DNA of 64,000 bases from Thamnaconus septentrionalis (GCA_009823395.1 CM020515.1:10283989-10347988); one strand, 5' to 3'; numbered from the stretch's first letter, positions 11,975 through 26,036 are shown. Notes: generated by a model not told the origin, from the letters alone. Translations and numbers: made by a program.

Positions 11975-14900
11975 AAACTGAAATCACAACTTGAAAATTT
12001 CCTCGTGCAGCGGCTTACCGTGCGTTTCGACCCTTGCAGAGTTTAGCATATGACTGCATCGTAACCGATCTGCATGCAGATTAGATGCGCGCTGCATCTC
12101 TAATATTATGCCCAATACATGCCCTGGCGGAATAAAGCCTGTTCAAAAACAATGCAAAATCTACAGAACCGAATTTTGGAACTCTTGTAATTAATTCACT
12201 GCAGCAGTTGTTTCCAGGCAACTTTCATCGACGGGACACGACGTCCATTAACATCGCCGACAGAATCCAAGGACGACGTCTGAGTCACCGGCTCCAGGCC
12301 GGGTGGGGCGCTCGGCCACGACCGCCGATGGCCGTAGTTCTCGGACCGTCCAATATAAACTCATCTTCTTTCTTTCTTTCTTTCTTTCTTTCCGAGCCAG
12401 TATTCAATTCGCCCGGGCGTTATCTCGGGCCCGGGCCTGACAGATGCGACGGCACTGAGCAGCCGTCAAAGGTCATTAATGAATGACTGCTGATAGCATC
12501 GGAGCTCCGCCCCGACCCGCTCCGTCAGTATCAAAGCGCGGCGCCGTAATTGAATCAGTGGCGGGGGTCAAATAATTAGAGGGCTCGAAGGGAACGGTGT
12601 GTTTTTTTCCTTTTAGGACGATGAGCTCCGATGTCGCGTGTTGGCCCCGCCCCCTCCTCTCTTCCCACTCCTCCGAGGGAAGCCCAACCCGTTTAACTGT
12701 TTCATCCAGTTTGAGGCGCCCTCGCCCCGCAACCGCGATGCGATTACAGCGATGCCCGGGTCACACGTAACACGTGTTGTTGTTGTTGTTGTTGTTTTTT
12801 CCCCCCTACCTACGTTTCTCTCCCCTGTACTCTCTCTCGTCCTTCTCCGTCTCACCATCTTTTTTTTTTGATTTCCTCCTCCCCCCTCCCCTCCTCCACC
12901 CACCTCCCTCCCTCCTCCCTCTACTGCCGGAGGCCGTGCAGTGGCCTAGTTTGGCGGTGCAGAAGGTTTTGCTAGCGTCACCCGAAAAACGAAAAACAAT
13001 AAGCGACGCGCAAAAACCGGGCGAGAGAAGAGCAGATTTTCGACGGCGCTCCCACGCGGCTGGACGCTGATCTCGTTGTTTAAAGTATTTCGGCGCAGAT
13101 GGCAGAAGGTTTCGCCCGTATCCCTCAGAATATATAACACGGGAAGGAGCGCACACCTACACACACACACACACGCACACACCAACATACATCTCCGACC
13201 AGCTTTGCAGCGCGGCTCGCCTGCCAACGGGAAGTCTCTGGATGCTATAAGGGTTCCCTTTGAGCGCCGTGCACCTGCTCCCTTCCGCAAACACGCACAT
13301 TTGCTGGACATTATGTCTGTGTATGAATAGGTTCACCCAAACCCCGCCGCGCGTATGTAAAGTGCGTCTTGAGAGCATTCATATTCACTCGTTTCCGATC
13401 GATTTTTGCTGTAGATTTTTTCTTTTTCCCAAAAACTAACTTTTATGAATATAAATGCGATGCCCTGCGCAGTCTATGACCTGTGTGCCGAGTCCTGAAG
13501 CGCGTATTCGGCGCTAAAGGGCTGTTTTGAAAAATTTGCCTTTACAGATATTTTGCAGCCTGTCAAAGGAACGAGAGAATTCCATCCTTTCCTTTCATAT
13601 GCTTGCGGCGCTGTCCAGAGAGTGCTCGCGAACACGCAGTTGGAGAATTCAGCCCTTTTGGATGTCAAAAAAAACACCTTCCTTCTTCAGTTTGTCTCCC
13701 TTTCCAAACATGTGAGCAGTGCCAGATATCATCAACATATCTTCCATTTTTTTGCAGCTTTGCTTTTCTAATCATTGGCGAGAGTGTATTTATTATAGGC
13801 TGAATGTTGGAATTTACATTTTTATATATTTATTCTATCTTATTTTTTTCTATGTTTAGCCCTATTTATTCACATTGCAGTTGTATTATGGCTTATAGCC
13901 ATCAAGACTAAACTAAACTTGTGATTGCCGTGTGGATGTTTTTACTCTGTTGTGGTTTTCCTGTGTTTAGCTGTCTTGTATGTTAACTGTAAATGCAAGC
14001 TTTTACACAAATGAAGTCTCCAAAAGAAAAAAAATATAGTTATTTGAATTGAATATCATCAGTTTTAGCTTCCAGCTTGGAGATCCGCTGTTTTTATTCC
14101 TTCTCATTCTGGAGAAACAACTGAGCGAAGTTGTCAGTCCTGTGGAATCAGTGATGCGAAAATCGACTGTGCGCATCGGAACAACAGGGGACCATTTCAT
14201 TTAAAGTTGCTTGGAAAAAAATGGATCAGTAAGATTGACGACGACAGAGAAGACACAGTTTGTCTGTTATCTCAATAAACGGCAAACGCAGATCTCATCA
14301 TGCAGAAAGCGACTCACATTGCAGGAACATGTGCGAGCTCTTCGGACACACACACACACACACACGCAGACACAAAATTACAAACCACCCATTTGCCACG
14401 TCTGCCTGCCAGTGTCCCTCGGCTTCCCCAAACAAGTGTCGGCTGTCAGTTGACCCCTCTAGCGACGGCTACCGCATCAGCCAATCGTTGTCCTGCGGGT
14501 CACAGTGTTCGGAGCCGTTCATCTGCGGCCCCAGACAGTCACCGCCGTGGCCCATCATTATTAACCATGACTCATTGCCCGGCTCCGCTGTTGACTCATA
14601 GTTAATAAAAATGGACGGATCGACGCCGGGATGGAACGATGGCCCACGCTGAGTTAAAGCAGCGATATTGAAGTGTGGAAAAATGGTGAAAAATACATGA
14701 AAGAGGAGAGGAAAAAAGACGGAAAGATGCCCATGTTGAGACACATTGACGCTTTCGCCATCCTTTCCCCCTAAATCGTCCCCCTGCTCTCATTGGAAAG
14801 AAGATGCGAGCACGTAATTAACATATTGCAGTCTTACAGTGAAGCACCTGGAGGTGAGACGGGGCTAAAATGTTTAGCTCAGAACAAAACAGAGGCCAAT

Positions 14901-17900
14901 TTCTCCCCTCATTTTCCAATAAACCTCCTGCTCTCCCGGCTAAAGGCGACAGACAAAATTGTGTCTTGGAAATAAACACGGACCCACGCAGGTCTTTTGT
15001 AAAAAGGCGGCCCCACGGCGCCGTCGGAGTAATCGTGTTAAGCACTCGAGGCCGGGCTGAAGTTTTAAAATGCGGTAAATGATGCTGTCCAGGAGATGAC
15101 GAGCCCCCCGAAACTCCTGCCATGTCAGTGCGTGCAGATTTTTTGCTGGAGAAACTGCCAAACAATTGGGACCGAAGGGGCTTTTCTGCGGCTCAGTTAA
15201 TAACTCATCAGCACCACGAAGGCTAAAAGCAGAGAGTGGAGCAGAGCTTTCCACTAAATGAGTCTGGGGTCAGAGTCTTCAATAAAACGAAAGCGTTTGA
15301 CCCGGGCCGATCTGCCTCACAGCGTCTTGTCTTAGAAAAGCAAATGCAGTGCAGAAATTTCCCCGACAACTCTGCAAAACTTAAGCCACAGTGATTCATT
15401 GTAATGATCGTAATTAATCATATTGTAATGATTCGTTCTTTCTTGTTCAGCCCTGTTGTTTTCTGACTGGAGGTGAATCATATGAACAACTACCGTATAT
15501 TTGGCATTTTCTTATTTTCATCTTTTTTTGTGCACAAACCCTGAAAGGAAAGGTGTTGACAACTGATGACCATTCATGCAAGCGAAACATACAGACAAAT
15601 TCTCCTTAAATTGCAGAGTTTTTACCACAGTGAATGTCTGGGCAGAATGAGGCTGCGGTCGGACCGTGGAGCAGAGAGGAGATTTACGGATGGAGTGAAA
15701 GAGGATGTGAAGTCAGTTGGTGTGAGAGAAGATGAAGAAGCTGCAGAGGACAGGTTTAAATGGAGGCACGTGATTGGCCACCCCTGAAGGGCATGCCCCA
15801 AAGAAAGAGAAGATAAAAGTAGACCACAGACTGTATTTTTTTACTGTGTCATTGCACATTTTTTCCACTCCCCCGGAACATAACTCCACAGTGGTGACGT
15901 TTGCAGTCGAGATCCCACAGATCTGCTCTGGCTTGCACTGCTTTCACCACAAAACAGAAAAGAAAAGGAGGAGGCGGCGGAAGTGGAAGAAATATTGGCC
16001 GTGCGGGGCCTCCATCAGAGGCAGCCTGACGTCGGATCGTAAATATCGAAATGTGTTTTTGAGATTGGGGAGCCTTGGACTTGACCAGCAGCTGTAAAAT
16101 ATTCCAGCTCGACACTGGAGGACTTTTTTTTTTTGACAAACGATAATTTGGCAGCCCCGCTGAGGAACAGGTCAGCCATGGGGGTGCAAGAAATGGTCTA
16201 ATATTGCCATTGAGTCGGTTCCATCAGGTTCCAGCAGGTTTTCAATTAGCTCGCCCCCATAGCGTGGAGCGACCACAGCCTCCTCCCTCTTCTTCCAACC
16301 TCCTCCTCCTTTTCGCCAAGTCGCGGATCGTCGACTAGCCTGAAACACGAACGCTGGTCCTCGGCCGTCTGCGAATTCACGAACCGGAGTTAATGTGCTT
16401 ACGGTTCCGGCGGGGATTAGCGATCCCAGCAGGATCCCGCTGCTGCTTGCCGGGATTCCTCGGGAGCGGAGAGCTTTTCCGTGTCCCCGCGTGTCACCGT
16501 GAGAGCGTTCCGTGTGTGTGTGTGTGTGTGTTGGTGGGGGGGGTTGACTTAAAATCTGCCCGAATGAGTGATTACGGCGGTGAGAAAAATACAGAAATCA
16601 TTAGCCTTTTTGCTATGTTTCCGCCTCTTCATTTAAATATTATGCGAAATGAGGCCGCCGCGTGCCATTTGGCCGCAGCGATTACGCAACGAGCGGCGGA
16701 GCGAGGATCGTTAAGATCTCCCCGTTTTTCCAAATGCGCGTTTTTTTTTGTTTTTTTTTCCGTGCCGAGAGAGTCACTCCAGGAAGTCCGATACGGAAAA
16801 GATGTTTTGTTTCGAGGGACAAACTGCACTCATCGCGGCTTCTCCTTATACAACCTTTTTTCCCCTCCCCATATGGCATTTTGTATACCGTTGGAGCTCT
16901 TCAACAATTCCGCTGGAATATTCATGACTTATAACATAAATAGCCGGAGCCGTGCAGTCAACTCCCAGCTGGGCTTGCTGGGCTGTGAATATGCACGCAA
17001 AATGTAAAAAAAACAAGAACAGATCCATATGGGGAATTCCTCTCATTTATTTCTGGGGATTGTTTCCTCTTGCTGAAGCTAATATGTAATAATATTGGTC
17101 GTTTATCCATTCACTGATATACATGAGCAACTCTTCCACGCGACGCACTGAAATAATTGGACTCCACGGACATGCTAAGATTTTCCTTTTTCAAAGTTTT
17201 TCTGAAATTTCTGAAGTGGCCTAAACTTTTATTTTTTTATTTTTGCCATACTCAAGCCGCCTTCAAAACAAAACGTGGCAAACCAGCGTTTCTGGGCCGC
17301 GGCGCCGCTCGATTCGATGGGTTTGACTGACGCGGGTCGGCGAAGGAGAAGCGGTACGCGGCACAGTGACGCCGAGCGAAAGATTCCCGCCTCCGTCTCC
17401 CGAGAATCCGCCACCGAGAGAGACGGAAATGTGATTGTGATGCCGTTATTCACTCGAGCACTGCGGCCCGCCGCCGCCACTCCGGACTCACTGCTGATTC
17501 ATCACTGCGGGCGCCATCCTTCTTCATTCCTCCTCTTGACACCCCCCACAACCCCACCACTCCGCCATTTATGACCCATTCCTCATGTACTCCATCCCAC
17601 CGACCAATCTATCCCGGCGTCGCGCTCCTGGAATCCCATCTTCTCTCGGCCCTGCGTGAATCTCACCTATCTCTCCGCTTGCATCTCGTGCCCTTCAATA
17701 TTTAATACCCAATTAGCTCTGAGGATCCTTAGTTACGGAGGAGCGCCGGTGTTTGGGCGCCCGTTGCCATGACAGCGACGTGGGAAGACCGGCAGGATGA
17801 TGCAGGCGCCGACGGTGCCGAGCGCTGCTGCTGCTGCTTTGATCGAGAGCGCGGCTCCGACCCGCGCCGCTTTCATACGTGAGTCGCCGTAAATGTCCCA

Positions 17901-18377
17901 CAAACCCCCAACCACCAAACGTTGCGCATTTTTACATAAAGGTTTGTATCTCTCCAATGGATTCTGGGCTGGAGCTGCTTTAGAAAAACATGAATCTATT
18001 AAGTTTCTGCAAAGGGAAGGAGAAGGAGAAGAAGAAGAAGAAGAAGACGAAGAAGAAGAAGAAGAAGAAAAACAAGACCCTTCAGGACCCTCTGGCCGGA
18101 AGAAAATCAATAGAATCCGGCTCCGGCCGCGCTTATATAACCCTGCATCCTGTGAGGAAAACCCCAGGGCCTTTTAAATCCATACATTAGATCCACGGTC
18201 GCTAAGTACATTTGGAGTTTGGGGACATTATTTTTGCTGTAAATTCCAAACAGCAGGGACCGGATCAAGGCCTCGTTTAACTTTGTTTCCTCCTTACGTG
18301 GCCGCATAAGAGCGGCGCTTGCAGGCGCTTTGCTGCTCGATGATCTTTGAAAACTGTTGCATAATAGTCACATTTAA
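11975..18377. other. non-coding, several CpG-dense patches
   Basis: CpG-rich patches lie at about 12210-12570, 12610-13100, 16240-16760 and 17260-17560; these could be promoters or enhancers, but I see no exon. Microsatellites: (TTTC)n 12365-12392, (TTG)n 12777-12797, (CA)n near 13159 and 14346, (GT)n 16511-16531, (GAA)n 18016-18070. Open frames are low-complexity or overlap in several frames. GCTTATATAACC at 18129 resembles a TATA box, without other support. Confidence 0.5.
18016..18070. repeat. (GAA)n / (GGAGAA)n microsatellite
   Basis: About 55 bases of mostly GAA units with GGAGAA at the start and one GAC interruption. Confidence 0.9.
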
Positions 18378-18666
18378 AGGCCCCCCCAGTGTGAGACTTA
18401 CTGCCATCTGATGGTTGGAAAAGCACGTTGCAGGCAACCTGGTGCAATGTTGGTCTTTCTTCAAGCCTTGAGAAGATCATTATTCTCTCCCATTGCAGGT
18501 ATGCAGTAATGGACCACCTCCTTGGAGATGGTCCAGGCGCTCTTTTTGCAGGCGCTAATTATTAGCATCATAGCTAGCGAATTAAACTTTGACTTTGTGT
18601 AACTAAAAATATAGATTTTTTTTTGTTCGTTCCATCTCATGCCCATTCGTGTTCCGCACTGGGCCT
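18378..18666. mobile_element. miniature inverted-repeat transposon, copy 1
   Basis: The left end, directly after TTTAA, is AGGCCC-CCCC-AGTGTG; the right end CGCACTGGGCCT is its inverse apart from the four extra C. Internal CCATCTGATGGTTGG matches GATCTGATGGTGAG in the 49603 copy. Length is about 289 bp and no transposase is present. This is a non-autonomous element of a type common in fish. Confidence 0.65.
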
Positions 18667-18835
18667 ATAAAAGTAACTCAGTTTTTACAACAAGTTTCAA
18701 AACTCTAACAGATCACATGACGTATCGGAATTACCCAAATCATCTCCGCAAGCGTTAACTCCTGTCTGACTCACCAGTGGGCCCGTTCAAACAAGAGCCC
18801 ACCCACCAGCTCAGCCAATCATAGACCTGTTACCA

Positions 18836-18863
18836 TGGATCCATACCACACGGTATGGATCCA
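18836..18863. repeat. perfect 12-bp inverted repeat with 4-base loop
   Basis: TGGATCCATACC (18836-18847), loop ACAC, GGTATGGATCCA (18852-18863). The stem is perfect and contains a BamHI-like GGATCC on each side. Confidence 0.9.
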
Positions 18864-18923
18864 AAAAAACTGACCTGGGTGGAATTGGTATTGAGTTTGA
18901 TATTGACTTTTCTTATCGACGAA

Positions 18924-18974
18924 CCCCCCCCCACCCCCCACCCCCCACCCCACCACCACCACCACACCCCCCAC
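18924..18974. repeat. C-rich / (CCA)n tract
   Basis: Runs of six to nine C separated by single A, then (CCA)n. The opposite strand is G-rich with four or more G-runs and could form a quadruplex. Confidence 0.85.
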
Positions 18975-19179
18975 TTTTCACAAATTACTGACAGAAATGT
19001 TTTCATTTTCATCATCTACCTATTGATCTCCCCGGATGAGCAAAAGCCTTAAATCTTTTCAGCTGGCAGCCAAATATTTGACCTTTAAACAGTGATGTTG
19101 AAAAAGGAGGCACGCACAGCTTTCTTAGGGGCTCCTTCGTGAATAATGGCTTCATTCCTGTAGCTCTGGCAATTTTTAA

Positions 19180-19225
19180 AGGTGCAGCGTGTAAGATTTT
19201 TGGCGTTTCTCCACTGTAATCCCAT
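19180..19225. mobile_element. possible truncated miniature transposon end
   Basis: AGGTGCAGCGTGTAAGATTT after TTTTTAA is close to the AGGCCCAGYGTGTAA end of the family. No matching opposite end was found within 500 bases. Confidence 0.35.
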
Positions 19226-22200
19226 TGAAGCACAATTAATAATTATAATAGTGATAATAAATCCTTTTCATGACTGGATTCTTACATAATTGTCATGTTT
19301 CATGCATCTCTTCTTTTAGCAGTATAATCATGAAATTTCCCAACAAATTTTCCAATGAAATGTTTCGTTTTTTCAAATGAAAAAAATAATTTTTTAAATG
19401 CAATAGCAAAATCAACATTTTCTTGAGCAGGAAACATTATGCAGATATGATTTCTGGCCACTCAACACTAACTGGTTCTGACTGCCATTTTAACTTATTC
19501 AGCCCTAAAAAGCTCTGCTGGACACTTAAAAAAAAAAAAAAACCCGCCTCTGACATCACACAAACATTTCCCTGCTGTTTGAACTGGCTACTTTTTTCCT
19601 TCTTTTCTCCCGTTTCTCTACCGAGGGGATTTCAGCGCTGCATCGCCCCAGCTGCAATCTTTGACATGCCACCGACCCCAATCACTGCCTCGTCCCCCAA
19701 GTTCTGTGGCCTGTATCATCCAATTTGTTTGTTGTCTGTCGCTGGCCCTGCTGCTCGCCGGGGCTGCAATGCATGCGGCGCTTCTGTCCCAAAACAATCC
19801 CAGAAAATCCCGCCAATGCGACTGGCAGAAAAACAAAAAATAAAACAACATATAAATGAATAAAATCCGCGTCTTTCCACCCCACGTCTCACTCTGGCTG
19901 GGACCCCAAACCCTCCCTGCCTGATATCTGTCTCCGTCCTCTCGGCTGTGACGGCAGAGCGTCGCGTCCCGCTGGGCTCCTGCCCCGGCAAACAACGGCA
20001 GCCCTGCCAATACTGCAGTTTCTTGTTTGTTTTTTTTGGTGGGGTGGGGGTGGAGGTGGAGGGGCGGGCCCATAGGTGCTTTGCTCCATTTAGCCCCGGA
20101 CCTCTGGGTCTCGCTCTTTTTTTATTATTTTTTCTTGTCACGCTCCATTGCATCACTTCTCCTTCCTGCGAGGCATCCAGGAAATGGATATGATGTCACG
20201 CGTGAGCGGCCACAGCGACGGCGGCCGCGGTCTTAAGGTCAAGGCCCAGGCAATCGCTCTCGGACAGACAGACAGGCAGGCAGACAGACAGGGCGGGCAG
20301 GGGAAGGAGAGACTGGGAAGATCTTGTGCAGGATCGACGATGACGTGTGAATTATACATCAAACCTGATGCGGCTAGCCGCGGCTAACGATCCCTCTGAT
20401 TCCTTCGCCGCTTTCCGCGAAAGAAAAACTTTTGGTCCGTTCCGACGCTACCCTGGCGGTGCATCCGAGGTGATCTGTGTCTTCTTTTTTCTTTTTCTTC
20501 TTCTTCTTTTTGCACCGTCTGCGGCTTTGTCTCGCTCCTCGGGCCGGCTGCGGGAAAAGAGGACTGTGAGGGAATCAAAGATCAAACACCGCAACTCGTC
20601 AGCTTCTGTCTCGGCTGTCGGCCCGCTGCCCTCCTCTCTCTTCCCTGTCCAACTTCTTCTCCTGCTTTATTGTGCCTCCTTCACTTATTTATAACTTTTC
20701 TCCCCCTCCCGCACACACACACGCGCACGTTTTGATTGAGCTGATCAAAGCACCTGCGAGCAGAACAACAAAAAAAAAAATGCCAGAAATGTATCTCACC
20801 GCGTGCCATTTTAAAGTCGAGGGTCTCTCGCCTGTATGCGAAGCCGTCGAAAGCGACATAGTCACACCTTCTTTTTTTTGCACGCGAAGTAGTAACAGCT
20901 TCAGATTCAGAAGGGCAGCGGCCATCGCTGCAGCCCCGCCTGAATCCATGGGAACCAGATGAGAGGAGCTCAAGGCGAGACGTCCTATCAGAATCACGCA
21001 TTAGAGGCCAGAGGAGGAAGAGGAAGAAGTAGAGGAAGAAGAGCGCAGCCCGTTGCATGATAGCAAATCCAGGGGGAGCCTGAGCTCCCTGCCTAAGCCT
21101 TACCCCCCCTTAACTACATCTGCCAAACTAAGGGAGTGTGTCCGCCTGCCGGACTGAGACCAGAAGGTAGTTCCACAAGAGAGGAGCTCGATTACCGCGA
21201 GGCTCTGGCTGCCGTTTGACTTTAAGGCACCCCCCCTCTGCCGTACTCCGTACTCCCCAGGGAACCGACATAGCCCCCCTCCCCCGTCCGCCGCCGCCAC
21301 CGCCTAACGAGAAGGGAGAAAGAGATTGAGTCGGGTAACCAAGCGCTATTAGCGCTTTCAGACACGACTGGATGTTGTGACGATGGCTCGCCCAGAGCCC
21401 AAGTTTCGCCCGTATGATGTCAGGCTGCGGTGACCTTTTCTTAATTTGTATAAACTGTTCTGGGATTCCGTGGAGGGAAAGAAATTCCAGTTGCTCGCTC
21501 CCGGGGGGTTAACACGCTGCCACATTAGCCTAAGCTAGCAGGCGCAGCGTTCCAGGTGGATTTTCTGGCTAAAATCACGACGTAGTTCTTTTTGTGGCCC
21601 GGACAATGCAGCATTTTGCATTATTTCCCATTTTTCTTTCGCAGTCAGGTCGGCGTGTCTAATTTTTGGCTAAGCTACAGCGCATAAGCGAAACAGGTCT
21701 TCGAAAACGTGTTCTTATGTGGGAGTGAAAAGACAAATCCAGATCACAGAACGCTCCAGGAAGACAGCGTAGTGCAGAGGTTACATCACAATGCAATATT
21801 TTTATATGCTTATATCGACGCCACAAAGACTTCAGCGTTGACTTCAGATGCTTTTAAATGCTGTTTCTGTTCTCTGATGCGCTCGTATCAAGCAAACATT
21901 TACTTCTCCACTGACGCTTTTGAACAATAAAGTGAAGCTGAAACAAAATTATAGAAGTCTGCCCTTTGTGATGTCACAAATAGCACTAATCCCATCATAT
22001 AATCCACCTTTATGACATCATCTCACGCTATTTATGTGTCTGACCATGTGTGTGGATTATTGGAATACACACACACAAATTCATATTCTCATATTGAGGA
22101 TGATTTTAGTCAAGTAAACTTTAATTTCGTAGTCTCCCTGTTTCCTTTCCTTTCCATTTTCTATTAAAAAATGTCTAAATATGCACCTGATGAATGAAAT

Positions 22201-22473
22201 TCATTCAAGCACAAAAAAATAATAGGCTAATAATTTAAGAAAACAGTGATGTGGAACCATTTGAATAAAAGAGGTCGTGAGGGCAGATGAAAATGCAACT
22301 GGCTTTTAAATTCAGCCAATTCGAGCCCAAGAGCGAGATTAAGGCCACGCCCACGTCATCGTAATCAATTTCCTTTTTGATATTCAAATTTGCCGCAATA
22401 ATTTATCTGTTTAAAATATTAAACTTGCTCAAATCTCAGAGGAGTTTTTTTTTGTGAAAGATAAAGGCGCTGC
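19226..22473. other. non-coding, CpG-rich segment and AT-rich segment
   Basis: 19860-20640 is CpG-rich, with a (GACA/GGCA)n stretch at 20260-20291; 21640-22440 is AT-rich. The open frames (for example 19618-20156 minus) are compositionally odd and match no family I know. Confidence 0.5.

Positions 22474-22531
<58 letters not shown>
22474..22531. repeat. (GT)n microsatellite, about 58 bp
   Basis: Uninterrupted TG dinucleotides. Confidence 0.97.
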
Positions 22532-22533
<2 letters not shown>

Positions 22534-23529
22534 CTTCCTGGCTTTCAAATGAATTTTATTCATAACCGGGTTAAATTTAGACTCTTATAATAGATCCCAG
22601 TCGAAAAATAGCTGCCACTCCAACTCCCGGGGTGGCGCCTCGAGGTGTGGAAGCACCGACGACGACGGCTGGAGGGGGATCGTCGCTCTCGCCGGCACAT
22701 TCATCATTCATCACGTTCCCTCTAATTAGCAGCGCAGGTATGCGGGTTTGAGAGAGAGGATGCGGTACATTTTTCTTTTCAAAACACAAGCAAAAAAAAC
22801 AACATACTTTGAACAGGTTTCTCTCTTGGCCTGGCGAGAAGAACAACGCGCTCGCCTCTCAGAGGAACTACATCTGTCTGCGGCCGCGCTCGTCTCATCT
22901 CTAAGCCCTGTGTGAAGTGGAGAGGAAAGAGTCTTTTTGCTCCAACCCTCACAGCGCCGCCGCCCTAACTGTACTCCGGGGACGCGGCTCCGGACCGAGA
23001 GGAAAGCACAACAACCCGCAACGGCGGGAAGGAGATAGCGGGGCGGAAGGTGGGAAGGAGACAAAAGTGAAGGAAATGAAGTGAGGAACAAATATCGAGG
23101 CTTGCCGAGAGATTAAAAGGGGTTGAGAGATTTGAGAGACTTTGGAGGAGGCAGATAAAGGGAGACGGCAGCGGGGCTGCCGACAAGAGGAAGGCGAGAC
23201 GGAGATTCTTGTCAAACTTTGCGGGGTTTGTCAAACAAACAAACAAACAAGGCAAACTTGTCACTCTGGTCGGGGGGGACGGGATTGAGGGGATTGAGGG
23301 GGCAACGCTCGAGAAAAGTGCTCTGTTACAGTTTGTGACATCAGCCCGTGAGTACATAGAGAGGTTGTTGGTTGAAAAAAAAAAAACCCAATATGAAGGA
23401 GAAGAAAGAGGAGAACTGAGGTTTCATCCTGACAGCTGGAATCTTTAGCTTAACGCCTGTTTAATCTTCAACTGCTGTGCTGTTGAGCGGCTCAGGTGTA
23501 ACGTCATTGTTACCCAATAAGACGAGCTC
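22532..23529. other. non-coding; nothing recognised
   Basis: Mixed composition, CpG-rich at about 22860-23060. There is a (AAAC)n run at about 23230-23250. No gene-like open frame. Confidence 0.5.
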
Positions 23530-24780
23530 GAACCACGCCTGAATCGCAATCCCTGAGGACTCGACGTCGTCGCCGCCATTGTGTGTCAACTTTTCATACC
23601 ACCGCCTCGCGCGCCGGAAACACTGGAAAGCAACAGTTTCAGCGCGAGTTCAGGCAGAGTTTAAATATATGTATTATTAAGTAAGGACAAATAAAGCTCG
23701 CCGGGTGTAAAAAGTCGAAATTACCTCCAGGCGAAGGGCCAATAAACAAAGGGGCGAGGCGCGCGGCGGCGTCTGCGGGAATGGAAAAACACGGCTAAGT
23801 GACAAAGGGGAACACGGCGTGTTTAATACACCGGGAGTGACGCGCGAAACGAGGGTGAGCCCACGGCTGTGGAGGTGAGAGGGAAAAGAGGAGAAAATGA
23901 CTCGCAATTATCTACAAAAGAGCAAATTAAGGGAAGGAAAACAAAAAGAAAGCCCTGCACGCAGAAACCGTTCCAGCTTCTTTTCATTTCTACATCCATT
24001 TGTTGAGGGGATGGGGGAGAGGGAGTCCTCCGTCCCTTTGTTGTCATGCTAGCGTAAGATCCCGCCTAACGCTAGTGCGTTGTGACTGCCGCCGCCCGGG
24101 GAAATGTCACGGCACCGTGTGCCGGGTGCGAACACTCCTGGGTCGGCGCTGGACGCGTTCAAACGTATTCCCCCCTTTTTTATTTATAGAACGTCTGCCA
24201 CGTACGAAGCGGTCTGCCAAAAAAGCAGTGACAGAGTGTCAACGCCGCTGGATGTTTATCGCTAGCTAGCATTCTTAAGCGGCGGCGGCGGTGGTGAGTG
24301 CCCGGCGTCCGTCACGTCCGAAGCGGGAAGGTCCTTGTCTGATTTGCCTAATGAGCTCCTGGCCCGAGTAAATCAGAGGCTAATTACACGCGGGGGACGG
24401 AGAGGTGCTTGAAAATGAATGGAGCTGTTTTGTGAATTAGCCCCGGCGCTAACGCGCGTAAATCCGCCTCCCCGCCTTTCGATTACGCACGTCGGGGCTC
24501 GTGTAATTCGCAGGTGACACGATTCAAAATGACAGCGCAATGCGTCCCGCTTTCGAATCGTGACGGACAAGCGGCCCCAGTGAGGAGGAAGAGGAGGAGG
24601 AGGAGGAGGAAGGGGGAGGGAGGAAAATTGTTTAGCTTTTCACATTCCCAACGCTCGTCCGTCAACGGCGAGCGGTCGCGGGTAATTCGGCGGAGGCAGC
24701 ATCTGCTCTGGAAGCACGGGGCCTGAATGGCCGCTGTCAGTCATGAGTGCGGTTGCCGTAGCGACGGGCCGGGATCGATA
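23530..24780. promoter_or_regulatory. largest CpG-dense segment upstream of elfn2
   Basis: CpG is frequent here compared with the rest of the window (for example CGACGTCGTCGCCGCC near 23560, CCGCCGCCCGG near 24090 and the stretch 24270-24540). It lies about 4 kb upstream of the predicted coding-exon acceptor. It could be a promoter or a first exon of elfn2, but no transcription start or donor site can be fixed from sequence alone. Confidence 0.3.
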
Positions 24781-26005
24781 TCAGCGCGTCGCTTGGAGTA
24801 ACCCAGAACCGCGTGGAATGAGAGAGAGAGAGAGAGAGAGGAAGAGAGGAAATGGTCTGTTTGGTGCAGGTGCTGATAAGATGCAGTTGAGATTAGAGCA
24901 AAGGGGTTTCGGGAAGGCAGTGCTGAAATGCGGCGAATGGCCTTTTATGTGTGTTCGACCACTGCTTTAACTACGGCTTTAAGTATGAGGTGGAAACGAG
25001 GTTCAAGTTCAGGTTTGCATATTTCATGAGCCTATAGGAACCCAGCGAGGGCTCTTTGGAACACCCTCAGAACGAACCGGGCTTCACCCTGTACGTCCTT
25101 GGCAGAGATTTAAAGGAGTGGCCGTCATAAAATATTGATATTTCACACCTCATTGTGGATCCAGGGCCTGGTGACGTCTATCAAATCCACATAACGACTC
25201 CGGAGTTTCACAGACGCAAAGAACACCACCTACTGGATGCCTGCGGTAGCCGTAGTGTGTTAACATTATAAAGGGAAAAAAGGGAATAACACATCTAGCG
25301 CGTGGGAGGCGTGGGAGGCCAGTTTGACCTGGAAAATGCAACAATGGAAACATTGTGTTTTTTTTGCCAGAATATCCACTGTGGCGTCAAAACCAGGAGG
25401 AACTCAGGATCAGCACGAACCTGCCACAGCTGCCTGCGTTTCATGAGACACGCTGCTTTCCCTCAAAATGATGAATTTGTCCTCGAAATTATCACTTTTT
25501 TTTCCCTGAAGAATTAATTTATTTTGTGAATCACACCGGTGTTGGTTAAAGTTGGCCAGTGAGACATTTGCTGCTTGCCTTCCGCAAGCAGATATTTTCT
25601 CATTCGCTTTAACCTTTTGGCTTCAGTTTGTTCAGATTAAATGAATGTGAAGTTCATCCATAATTTAGAAAATAAGGCCATTGATATGAAAGTCATTACA
25701 GCAATGTTAAAAAAAAAAAAAAACAAAGTTAGAGAGAAAATAGTAATTGAAAACAGAATTTTAAGATTTTTTTTTTCCAAACCACCAGAGGGAAATGTTT
25801 GCTCGCAGGCCAATGAGTTAATTAATGACATTTCGAGGAGCGTTACATATATACAGTGTATATATTTATATAATGTACATTTTGAATGTTTTTTTTTTCC
25901 AAAAATTTACTGGAGGGGAATGAGTTCTCCTGACTCCTCCCTCCTGTCCTGTATTTTGACAGGTACAAATGGATCGTTCTTATGACTCACACTCTTTCCC
26001 TCCAA

Positions 26006-26036
<31 letters not shown>

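Noticed and set aside
15209..15225. possible RE1/REST half site (TCAGCACCACG)
   Set aside because: Only the left half fits; the right half does not match GGACAG, so it is likely chance.
18129..18140. TATA-like GCTTATATAACC
   Set aside because: No transcript, initiator or downstream exon could be linked to it.
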